Positions 1 to 5,888 of a stretch of 5,888 nucleotides of DNA are shown one piece after another. The stretch is from Alphaproteobacteria bacterium. Lineage in GTDB: Bacteria > Pseudomonadota > Alphaproteobacteria > Sphingomonadales > Sphingomonadaceae. Every line of letters starts with the position of its first letter. Positions within the stretch are counted from its first letter, which is position 1. The translations under genes and the position numbers were made by a program. The notes under the pieces were generated by a model. It saw nothing but the letters and a program-made list of their open reading frames with translations. It had not been told where the DNA came from and ran no database searches. The stretch lies in the NCBI GenBank assembly GCA_028869975.1, contig JAGWQR010000033.1:1-5888 (forward strand), read 5' to 3'.

Positions 1-1442
1 CCACCCATTGCTTTCATCGTCTGGCCAACAAAATAGCCGAAAAGTGTTTCCTTACCGCTGCGATATTGCTCAAGCTGGCCCGGACTATTGGCGAGAACCT
101 GCGCAATCGCTGCTTCTATGGCACCCGTATCGCTGGTCTGCTTTAATCCCTCACGCGCGACAATGGTGTCTGGGTCATCCCCGGATTCGAGCATTTTCTC
201 GAAAACCGCCTTGGCGAGCGTGCCTGACAGCGTGCCATCGGCCACCAGTGCGAGCAAGTCCGCGCCCTGTTTGGGCGAGACCGGCGAGGCCTCGATCCCC
301 AGCCCGAGCCGGTTGAGCGCCCCGAACAGCTCGCCCGTCACCCAGTTGGACGCCGCCTTCGCACCCTTCACCGGATCGGGCAGATTACCCAGCAGCGCCT
401 CGAACCAGCGCGCCGTCTCCGCCTCAGCGGTCAGCACAGCGGCGTTATAGTCGGTGAGGCTGAGTTCCGCCACATAACGCGCGCGCTTGGCATCGGGCAG
501 TTCGGGGAGCGCGGCACGGCACGCGGCAATAAAATCTTCCGAAAGCTCCAGGGGGAGCAGGTCAGGATCGGGGAAGTAGCGGTAATCATGCGCGTCTTCC
601 TTGGAGCGCATTGGGCGGGTTTCGCCAGTATCGGGGTTGAACAGGCGGGTTTCCTGCACAATCTTGCCGCCTGCTTCGAGCACATCAACCTGGCGGCTCG
701 CTTCATACTCAATCGCCGCCATCACGAAGCGCACGCTGTTGACATTCTTGGTTTCGGTGCGGGTGCCGAAGGGATCGCCCGGCTTGCGCACAGACACATT
801 GACATCAGCCCGCATCGAGCCTTCTTCCATATTGCCATCGCACGAGCCGACATAACGCAAGATTGAGCGCAGCTTCCTGAGATACGCCCCGGCTTCTGCG
901 GGCGAACGCATATCGGGCCGCGACACTATCTCCATCAGCGCAATGCCTGAGCGGTTGAGATCGACATAAGACATCGTCGGGTGCTGGTCGTGCATCAGCT
1001 TGCCTGCATCCTGCTCAACATGAATGCGCTCGATACCGATGGTTTTGGGGGCAGAGATGCCCGCCTTCTCATCGGCCTCAATCTCGAGGGCCCCCTCCCC
1101 TACCAGCGGATGATAAAGCTGCGAAATCTGGTAGCCCTGCGGCAGATCGGCATAGAAATAATTCTTGCGGTCAAAGCGCGACCAGCGGTTGATCTGCGCG
1201 TTGATGGCGAGGCCGGTTTTGACCGCCTGCACAATACATTCGCGGTTGAGCACCGGCAGCATTCCAGGAAAAGCGGCGTCAACCAGACTAACCTGCGTAT
1301 TTGGCTCCGCACCGAACGCCGTGGCCGCGCCCGAGAACAGTTTGGATCTGGAAACGACCTGCGCATGAACCTCAAGGCCGATCACGACCTCCCATTCCCC
1401 GGTGGCGCCCTGAACCCGATACGATGTGCTAGTATGAGACAT
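1..1442 (-). CDS. gatB: Aspartyl/glutamyl-tRNA amidotransferase subunit B (3' end beyond the window)
   Basis: GatB is the subunit of the GatCAB complex that binds the mischarged tRNA and activates its Glu or Asp side chain with ATP, so that ammonia from GatA can form Gln-tRNA(Gln) or Asn-tRNA(Asn) in the cytoplasm. I translated 480 uninterrupted codons from ATG at 1442-1440 to the window edge, with no stop. Family motifs seen: VIGLEVHAQ (residues 20-28), YFYADLPQGYQISQ (95-108), RIHVEQDAGK (139-148), then DLNRSG, GSMRADVNVSVR and DYRYFPDPDL, followed by the helical and YqeY-like tail region. The last visible residues are KAMGG, the start of the usual GGKANP ending, so only about 15-20 residues are missing. 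The start fits the family, because YRVQGATGEWEVVIGLEVH is typical of alphaproteobacterial GatB N-termini. No good Shine-Dalgarno sequence precedes it. Unusually, it is separated from gatA by an acyltransferase gene and a 47 bp gap. Confidence 0.97.
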   Translation of the reverse strand, partial: MSHTSTSYRVQGATGEWEVVIGLEVHAQVVSRSKLFSGAATAFGAEPNTQVSLVDAAFPGMLPVLNRECIVQAVKTGLAINAQINRWSRFDRKNYFYADLPQGYQISQLYHPLVGEGALEIEADEKAGISAPKTIGIERIHVEQDAGKLMHDQHPTMSYVDLNRSGIALMEIVSRPDMRSPAEAGAYLRKLRSILRYVGSCDGNMEEGSMRADVNVSVRKPGDPFGTRTETKNVNSVRFVMAAIEYEASRQVDVLEAGGKIVQETRLFNPDTGETRPMRSKEDAHDYRYFPDPDLLPLELSEDFIAACRAALPELPDAKRARYVAELSLTDYNAAVLTAEAETARWFEALLGNLPDPVKGAKAASNWVTGELFGALNRLGLGIEASPVSPKQGADLLALVADGTLSGTLAKAVFEKMLESGDDPDTIVAREGLKQTSDTGAIEAAIAQVLANSPGQLEQYRSGKETLFGYFVGQTMKAMG

Positions 1443-1459
1443 GAAAGTGCAACGCCCGA

Positions 1460-1471
1460 TTTTGCGCAAAA
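1460..1471. repeat. 12-bp perfect palindrome upstream of gatB
   Basis: TTTTGCGCAAAA is its own reverse complement and lies 18-29 nt before the gatB start, in the short gap after the acyltransferase stop. Its position would suit an operator or a small structure in the leader of gatB, but no regulator is recognised. It could be chance in a 47 bp gap. I see no matching -10/-35 pair beside it, so a function is only inferred. Confidence 0.4.
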
Positions 1472-1489
1472 ATGCAAGCGGTCATCCGC

Positions 1490-2575
1490 TCAATCCATCA
1501 GAATCTTGCGCGACCAGGCCCGCGCAGGCCGCTCGATGAAGCGGTAAGACAGGCGCGCACACCCGATCACGATGGCGACCAGCAGTAGCGTGAGCGCTGA
1601 ATTTTCAGTCTGCACGGTAAGCGCCGGCCCCAACGCCTGCACCGGAATCAGGGCAATATGCCACGTCTCACCGACCTTACCGAGCAGCCCCATGGCAAGG
1701 TAAAGCACCAGCCAGTGGATCATGTAGATTGAGTAGCTCCAGGTGCCGAGCATCATCGGCACCGGCGTGAGCAGCAGACGCGAGAGTGGCCCGGCCTGAA
1801 ACGAGTAGACATAAATCAGGGCGGCAAACACGAGCGGCGCCGCCAGCCCGACGCCGCGATAATCGCCATAAGTCACCGTAAGCAGGGCCAGCAGCGCGCA
1901 GCCCATCTCCAGCACGCCCGCAAATCGAATCCCCGCCTTCGTCCGCGCCGCCTGCACGATCATGCCCAGCGAAAAGCCATAGATGCAGCGCACCACGCCC
2001 CAGTCATAGGTTGTGTCGAGCCCGGTCGGTGATTGGCGCGCCACGATCAGCAGCGCCGCCACCGCGAGCAGCGCGAATACCATCAGCGCGCGCCGCCCCG
2101 CCAGCCGCACCACCAGCGCAAACAGCAGATATGTCCACACCTCTGCCGCGATACTCCACGACGGGATGTTCCACCCGGCGCGATGATCCAATCCTTGTGC
2201 ATTGAGCAGCAGCAGCCCGCGCACGAAATCCGGCCAACTCCGATCCCCCATAAACCCGCCCGCATGAGTGAGCGGCACCAGCGCCGCCATCAGCAGCAAC
2301 ACGGCCAGATGCAGCGGATAGACCCTTCCGAGCCGCAACCCCATAAAGCGCGCGACGCTGAAGCCTTCGGCGATCCGCGCGCGGTAGCTTGCCGCTATCA
2401 CAAAGCCGCTCAGCACGAAGAAGAAATCAACGAACAGCCAGGCCTGGGTGGCGAGCGGGTTGGCGGTCAGCCAGCCGGTCGGGCGGATGTGATAGAGCAC
2501 GACCGCGCACGCACAAATCCCGCGCAGCGCATCGAGCGCGGCATAACGGTGCGGCGCTGGCTCAGCTACCACCAT
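1490..2575 (-). CDS. Acyltransferase-3 family integral membrane protein (OafA/YrhL-like)
   Basis: This 361-residue, multi-helix protein matches the acyltransferase-3 family, which moves acyl groups (often acetyl) onto sugars of O-antigen, exopolysaccharide, lipid or peptidoglycan at the inner membrane. Seen: DALRG at 15-19 and the family R-x10-H pattern (R18, H29); FFFVLSGF at 51-58; RVYPLH at 84-89; NIPSWSIAAE at 136-145; VRCIYGFSLG at 195-204; WSYSIYMIHW at 279-288; and the common ending FIERPAR at 346-352. About ten hydrophobic segments are spread along the chain. The length is normal for a stand-alone membrane domain, with no SGNH esterase domain attached. The start overlaps the end of gatA by 10 nt (ATGGTGGTAG). 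A GTG at codon 2 is an alternative start with better spacing from GGAG at 2578-2581. The acceptor sugar cannot be told from sequence. The overlap implies co-transcription and coupled translation with gatA, although its role should be unrelated to tRNA charging. Confidence 0.9.
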   Translation of the reverse strand: MVVAEPAPHRYAALDALRGICACAVVLYHIRPTGWLTANPLATQAWLFVDFFFVLSGFVIAASYRARIAEGFSVARFMGLRLGRVYPLHLAVLLLMAALVPLTHAGGFMGDRSWPDFVRGLLLLNAQGLDHRAGWNIPSWSIAAEVWTYLLFALVVRLAGRRALMVFALLAVAALLIVARQSPTGLDTTYDWGVVRCIYGFSLGMIVQAARTKAGIRFAGVLEMGCALLALLTVTYGDYRGVGLAAPLVFAALIYVYSFQAGPLSRLLLTPVPMMLGTWSYSIYMIHWLVLYLAMGLLGKVGETWHIALIPVQALGPALTVQTENSALTLLLVAIVIGCARLSYRFIERPARAWSRKILMD

Positions 2576-4062
2576 TTCTCCGGGCGGGCGGTGAACGCGG
2601 CGCGTTGCTCCAGCGCGAGCGCGGCGTTGAACACGCTTTGCTCGTCCAATGCCTTGCCGATGATCTGGAGACCAAGCGGCAGCCCGGCGCTGCTCAGCCC
2701 AGCGGGCACCGACATGGCAGGCAGGCCGGCGAGCGAGGCGGGCACGGTGAACACGTCGTTCAAATACATCGCGATCGGATCAGCCGATTGTGCGCCGGGC
2801 GCAAAGGCTGCCGAGGGCGTGGTCGGTGTCAGCAGTACATCGCACTGCTCCCAGGCCTTGTCGAAGTCTTGCGCTATCAGTGTGCGCACGCGCTGCGCCT
2901 TGGTGTAATAGGCATCATAAAACCCCGCCGAAAGCACATAGGTGCCGATCAGCAGGCGTCGTTTCACTTCCCAACCAAAGCCTGCCTTGCGCGTGGCAGC
3001 ATACATGTCTTGCAAGTTGGCACCATCGGGCAGATCGCGCAATCCATAGCGCACACCATCATAGCGCGCGAGGTTTGAGGAAGCCTCAGCGGGCGCGATC
3101 ACATAATAGACGGGCAGCGAATAATGCGTGTGCGGCAGCGAAACATCAACAATCTCAGCGCCTGCATCCCTGAACCAGGCGATGCCCTGCTCCCACAGTG
3201 CCTCGATCTCGGGCGGCATATTGTCGACGCGATATTCCTTCGGGATACCGACGCGCTTACCCTTCATGCTGGCGTTCAGCCCCGCCTCCCAAGGCAGCAC
3301 GGGCGCATCGATCGAAGTAGAATCCTTGGGGTCAAACCCGGCCATCGCCTCCAGCATGATCGCGCAATCGCGCACGCTGCGCGCCATCGGCCCCGCCTGA
3401 TCGAGTGAGGAGGCAAACCCCACAATGCCATAGCGCGAACAGCGGCCATAGGTCGGCTTGATCCCCGAGATGCCGGTGAAGGAGGCCGGCTGACGGATTG
3501 AGCCGCCAGTGTCGGTGCCGGTCGCTGCCGGGCACAGCCGCGCCGCAATCGCTGCTGATGTTCCGCCCGATGATCCGCCGGGCACAAGATCGGTATTGCT
3601 GCGCTCTCCCGATTCATGCCGCGCACGCCACGGCGAAATCACTGGGCCGAACGATGAAGTCTCGTTCGATGACCCCATTGCAAACTGATCCATATTGAGC
3701 TTGCCGAGCATCCCCGCGCCCGCATCCCAGAGCTTGCCCGAAACCGTAGACTCATAGGGTGGCGTAAAGCCTTCAAGGATATGGCTGCCAGCGGTGGTGC
3801 GCGTGCCTCTGGTGGCAAACAAATCCTTCATGCCGATGGGAATGCCTGCAAGCGGCTTGAGATCGCCGCCAGCGGCGCGCGCATTATCCGCTTCATCCGC
3901 CGCCGCCAGCGCGTGCTCGGGCGTGGTGGTGATGAATGCATTGAGCGCACTTGCGCCCGCGACCACCGCGTTGAACGCTTCCGCAACCTCGCGCGCGGTG
4001 AAGTTTCCGCCGCGAAAGCCATCGCGCAATTCGGCGACACCAAGATCGGTCAGCTTGCTCAT
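2566..4062 (-). CDS. gatA: Aspartyl/glutamyl-tRNA amidotransferase subunit A
   Basis: GatA is the amidase-signature subunit of GatCAB. It hydrolyses glutamine and passes the ammonia to GatB for amidation of mischarged tRNA. The 498-residue length is normal for the family. The Ser-cisSer-Lys catalytic triad is visible: K79 in GIPIGMKDLF, S164 in VPGGSSGG, and nucleophile S188 in TGTDTGGSIRQPA. The 24-residue spacing between the serines matches known amidases. LLTPTTPSAAF near the C-terminus is also typical. The start ATG overlaps the gatC stop (ATGA) and has a good Shine-Dalgarno sequence, AAGGTG at 4068-4073, 5 nt upstream. Between PW (144-145) and the SNTDLVPGGSSGG block there is a charged stretch, RARHESGER, a few residues longer than I expect for the family. 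The gene ends in EKWW, inside the start of the acyltransferase gene. Confidence 0.98.
   Translation of the reverse strand: MSKLTDLGVAELRDGFRGGNFTAREVAEAFNAVVAGASALNAFITTTPEHALAAADEADNARAAGGDLKPLAGIPIGMKDLFATRGTRTTAGSHILEGFTPPYESTVSGKLWDAGAGMLGKLNMDQFAMGSSNETSSFGPVISPWRARHESGERSNTDLVPGGSSGGTSAAIAARLCPAATGTDTGGSIRQPASFTGISGIKPTYGRCSRYGIVGFASSLDQAGPMARSVRDCAIMLEAMAGFDPKDSTSIDAPVLPWEAGLNASMKGKRVGIPKEYRVDNMPPEIEALWEQGIAWFRDAGAEIVDVSLPHTHYSLPVYYVIAPAEASSNLARYDGVRYGLRDLPDGANLQDMYAATRKAGFGWEVKRRLLIGTYVLSAGFYDAYYTKAQRVRTLIAQDFDKAWEQCDVLLTPTTPSAAFAPGAQSADPIAMYLNDVFTVPASLAGLPAMSVPAGLSSAGLPLGLQIIGKALDEQSVFNAALALEQRAAFTARPEKWW
2577..2581 (-). promoter_or_regulatory. Ribosome binding site of the acyltransferase gene, inside gatA
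   Basis: On the minus strand GGAGA lies within the last codons of gatA. The GGAG core is only 2 nt from the first ATG (2575-2573) but 5 nt from the following GTG (2572-2570), so it favours the GTG, or re-initiation by ribosomes finishing gatA. The two choices differ by a single residue. Confidence 0.4.
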
Positions 4063-4346
4063 TCGATCACCTTTGGCACGCCAAAAAAGCCATGTTCGGG
4101 CGAGGGCGCATTTGAGAGAATGGCGTCGCGTATATTGCCATCGGTCACGTCGTCTGCGCGCAGCCTGAGGGTATTGTCAATGACCGTCGCCATCGGTTCA
4201 ACGCCCTCGGTATTTACTTCTGCCAACTGTTTGACCCAGTCGAGCAGCTTCGAGAGTTCGGGTACCATCGCCGCCACTTCTTCATCAGTAACGGCGATGC
4301 GCGAGAGCGCAGCTACCTTGCGCACGGTTTTTTCATCGACTGACAT
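4059..4346 (-). CDS. gatC: Aspartyl/glutamyl-tRNA amidotransferase subunit C
   Basis: GatC is the small subunit that wraps around GatA and GatB and stabilises the complex. The 95 residues match the usual family size. Typical features are an N-terminal helix with VRKVAALSRIAVTDEE (residues 8-23), the segment LLDWVKQLAEVNTEGVEPM, and the C-terminal part with LRADDVTDGN, NAPSPEHGFFGVPKVIE and a stop overlapping the gatA start by four bases. ATG at 4346 is chosen because MSVDEKTVRKVA is the standard family start. The upstream Shine-Dalgarno sequence is weak (AGG about 8 nt away). It follows motB by 74 bp on the same strand and leads the gat genes, so the gat promoter, if separate, should be in that gap or inside motB. 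Confidence 0.97.
   Translation of the reverse strand: MSVDEKTVRKVAALSRIAVTDEEVAAMVPELSKLLDWVKQLAEVNTEGVEPMATVIDNTLRLRADDVTDGNIRDAILSNAPSPEHGFFGVPKVIE
4068..4073 (-). promoter_or_regulatory. Ribosome binding site of gatA, inside gatC
   Basis: AAGGTG on the minus strand lies 5 nt before the gatA ATG and is formed by the last sense codons of gatC (Lys-Val). It fixes the gatA start and fits translational coupling of the two subunits through the ATGA overlap. Confidence 0.65.
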
Positions 4347-4420
4347 GGGCCGCGCCTAGCAGGACAGGCGATCTGCTTCAACCATAGATCAGCAGCAGAG
4401 CAAAGGTGTCTTGTACAGAT
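4347..4420 (-). other. motB-gatC intergenic gap, possible gat leader
   Basis: This 74 bp gap is the longest non-coding stretch. Reading leftwards, TATGGT could be a weak -10 element, but no good -35 lies at the right distance. A 6-bp inverted pair, TCTGCT (4372-4377) and AGCAGA (4394-4399), has a 16-nt loop and no T run, so it is not a credible terminator. Neither a terminator for motB nor a clear promoter for gatC can be claimed. Confidence 0.3.
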
Positions 4421-5281
4421 TTACCTGATCTGCTTCCAGCCAAGCGTGATAGACATACGGCGGTTGGTTGGATCAAGCGGGTTGCCGGGGTCGATAAGGT
4501 CCTGATCGGCCACGCCTTCAATCCGCTCCATCCTGTCATCGCCAATGTTACGCGACGACAGAAATGCGCGGGTCGCTTCAGCACGTTCCGCCGAAAGCGC
4601 CCAGTTGCTCATCCGGGACCCCGGGCCATAGGGCATTGCATCGGTATGTCCGCGAATGATGATCTTGTTGGGCACGGATTTGATTCCGTCCCCCACAACG
4701 CTGAGCAGTTCTATTGCGCGGGGAGTCAAGCGGTCTGTGCCAGTATCAAACATGCTGAAATTACTCTGGTCGATCAGATCGATGCGCATACCATCGCGAG
4801 TCAGCGTGAATTTCAGACTGGTCGTCAGAGTGCGAAAACGTACATCGGTTTTAATCCTGAGCATCAGATTTTGCGCGATCATGGAAAATTTATGAAAATC
4901 AGCCTTGTGAAACGCCATTTCTTTCTGACCGCCGCTAGCATCCTTTGGAATGGTCAGTGACCGTGAGCCTGTTTGCCGCGATGAATGTGCATAATTGTCT
5001 TTTGCGATCAGCGAATCTCCAGAGAAGAATCCGCTGGCTCCAGCCGCATCCTGTTTTTGCGTTACCAGGGTCGGTGCAAAATAATCAGCGAGCGCCTTTC
5101 GCTGTTTCTCATTGGTGGCGCCGATCAGCCACATCAACAGGAAAAATGCCATCATCGCTGTCACAAAATCGGCATAGGCCACCTTCCAGGCTCCGCCATG
5201 ATGGCCGGCATGCGCCCCCTCGACGATCTTTTTGACGATAATTGGGCGGGCCTGATCGTTTCTTTTAGCCGATTCAGCCAT
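4421..5281 (-). CDS. motB: Flagellar motor stator protein MotB
   Basis: MotB pairs with MotA in the inner membrane to form the stator. It carries the ion-binding Asp and anchors the complex to peptidoglycan. The 286 residues show a basic cytoplasmic N-terminus with IIVKKIVEGAHAGHHGG (14-30), one membrane helix WKVAYADFVTAMMAFFLLMW (32-51) with the essential Asp at D38 (E. coli Asp32), a plug-like segment around QRKALADYFAPTL (60-72), a periplasmic linker, and an OmpA-like peptidoglycan-binding domain at roughly 160-280 with IIIRGHTDAMPYGP (207-220), NWALSAERAEATRAFL (226-241) and NRRMSITL (273-280). It is slightly shorter than E. coli MotB, lacking its long C-terminal tail. The start ATG overlaps the motA stop as TAATG, with GGGGG about 5 nt upstream. 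Base composition is lower in GC than the gat genes. The residue matching E. coli V43 is L49. Confidence 0.97.
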   Translation of the reverse strand: MAESAKRNDQARPIIVKKIVEGAHAGHHGGAWKVAYADFVTAMMAFFLLMWLIGATNEKQRKALADYFAPTLVTQKQDAAGASGFFSGDSLIAKDNYAHSSRQTGSRSLTIPKDASGGQKEMAFHKADFHKFSMIAQNLMLRIKTDVRFRTLTTSLKFTLTRDGMRIDLIDQSNFSMFDTGTDRLTPRAIELLSVVGDGIKSVPNKIIIRGHTDAMPYGPGSRMSNWALSAERAEATRAFLSSRNIGDDRMERIEGVADQDLIDPGNPLDPTNRRMSITLGWKQIR

Positions 5282-5888
5282 TATTGCCCCCGCATCCCAT
5301 CAAAAACTTCGGCAAAGCTCGGCTGATTGGAGTGCTCAATTCCGGAGCGCGCAGCTTCAATGACCAACGGCAGCGGGTGGCCGTGAAGCGACGCAATGAT
5401 AATCTGCTTCGCAACATGATAGATCGCATCGTCACCTTCGATCACCTGCCGTGCACGATTGGCAAAAGGCCCGACCAGCCCATAGGCCAGCAACACGCCT
5501 AGGAATGTCCCAACCAGCGCAGAGCCGATCATGGCTCCAAGGATAGCGGGTGGTTTGTCGATCGATCCCATGGTTTTCACCACACCGAGCACGGCAGCCA
5601 CAATCCCGAGCGCTGGCAGGGCATCACTCAGACTTTGCAGGCTGTCTGCGGGCTTGATGCTGTGGTGCAGATGCACCTTGATGCCATTGTCGATGACCTC
5701 CTCCATCGCATGAATATCGAGCGTGCCCGAAGAGATAACCACCAACCGCAAAGTATCGGCGATCAGGTGAATGAGGGTCTTGTCTTTGCTTAATTTGGGA
5801 TATTCGGTAAAAATTTCTGAAGTCTCAGGCGACTCGATATGGGGTTCCAGTGCAATCGGCCCCTCGGTGCGCAGCATTTTCATCAGCC
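5281..5888 (-). CDS. motA: Flagellar motor stator protein MotA (5' end beyond the window)
   Basis: This is the C-terminal two-thirds of MotA, the stator subunit that contacts the rotor protein FliG; the first 80-85 residues lie outside the window. Counting from the Met at 5883, the fragment aligns by eye with E. coli MotA. R5 and E13 match the rotor-contacting R90 and E98, and ESPETSEIF matches the ENPRESEIF region. DALPALGIVAAVLGVV (87-102) is membrane helix 3 with the proline equivalent to P173 (P90). LVGTFLGVLLAYGLVGP (123-139) is helix 4 with the P222 equivalent (P139), and the two prolines are spaced 49 residues apart as in E. coli. The C-terminal cytoplasmic part contains PSFAEVFDGMRGQ. 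That Met is internal, not a real start, because the reading frame stays open to the window edge. It is directly coupled to motB (TAATG). Confidence 0.95.
   Translation of the reverse strand, partial: LMKMLRTEGPIALEPHIESPETSEIFTEYPKLSKDKTLIHLIADTLRLVVISSGTLDIHAMEEVIDNGIKVHLHHSIKPADSLQSLSDALPALGIVAAVLGVVKTMGSIDKPPAILGAMIGSALVGTFLGVLLAYGLVGPFANRARQVIEGDDAIYHVAKQIIIASLHGHPLPLVIEAARSGIEHSNQPSFAEVFDGMRGQ

Noticed and set aside
1478..1489. Small hairpin GCGG-TCAT-CCGC just after the acyltransferase stop
   Set aside because: A four-base stem without a T run is too weak to be called a terminator.
981..1547. 188-codon plus-strand open frame opposite the start of gatB
   Set aside because: It mirrors conserved gatB codons. 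The GatB reading has uninterrupted family motifs, and the opposite frame has none.
2033..2908. 291-codon open frame on the plus strand across the acyltransferase gene and the end of gatA
   Set aside because: It is antisense to two well-supported genes, its translation is rich in Arg, His, Gln and Pro with no recognisable domain, and such frames are common opposite GC-rich genes.
2389..3078. 229-codon plus-strand open frame antisense to gatA and the acyltransferase gene
   Set aside because: It is low in complexity and Arg/Ala/Gly-rich, with no family motif, and overlaps two genes with clear motifs and complete catalytic residues.
4372..4399. Possible terminator hairpin after motB
   Set aside because: Only a 6-bp stem with a 16-nt loop and no following T run on the minus strand.
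5281..5883. A complete 200-residue MotA starting at 5883
   Set aside because: The Met aligns inside MotA, just before the rotor-contacting charged loop; the frame remains open to the window edge and the first two membrane helices are missing, so the gene is cut by the window.

Overview
The window reads entirely leftwards. All six supported genes are on the minus strand: motA (5' end outside the window) -> motB -> gatC -> gatA -> membrane acyltransferase -> gatB (3' end outside the window). They are packed almost without gaps: motA/motB share one base (TAATG), gatC/gatA share four (ATGA), gatA and the acyltransferase share ten, and the only gaps are 74 bp (motB-gatC) and 47 bp (acyltransferase-gatB). 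There is no gene-free stretch over 300 bp. I see no tRNA, rRNA, CRISPR, insertion sequence or convincing rho-independent terminator.

The organism is probably an alphaproteobacterium. The protein style of GatA, GatB and GatC, the moderately high GC and the weak Shine-Dalgarno sequences suggest a sphingomonad such as an Erythrobacter-like genus. That is recognition from memory, not a search result.

Right part (4421-5888): the flagellar stator pair MotA/MotB, which anchors to peptidoglycan and uses ion flow to drive the rotor. The known key residues are present in what can be seen: the MotA charged-loop Arg and Glu, the two MotA prolines and the MotB transmembrane Asp. This part is visibly poorer in GC than the rest.

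Left and middle part (1-4346): gatC, gatA and gatB encode the three subunits of the tRNA-dependent amidotransferase, which converts Glu-tRNA(Gln) and/or Asp-tRNA(Asn) to the correctly charged tRNA. Between gatA and gatB lies a complete acyltransferase-3 family membrane protein, whose start codon is inside the end of gatA. That gene has no obvious link to tRNA charging. It is the most unusual thing about the layout, probably an operon insertion or a passenger gene. I found no evidence for a wholly new biological system here; the noteworthy points are of gene order and residue detail.
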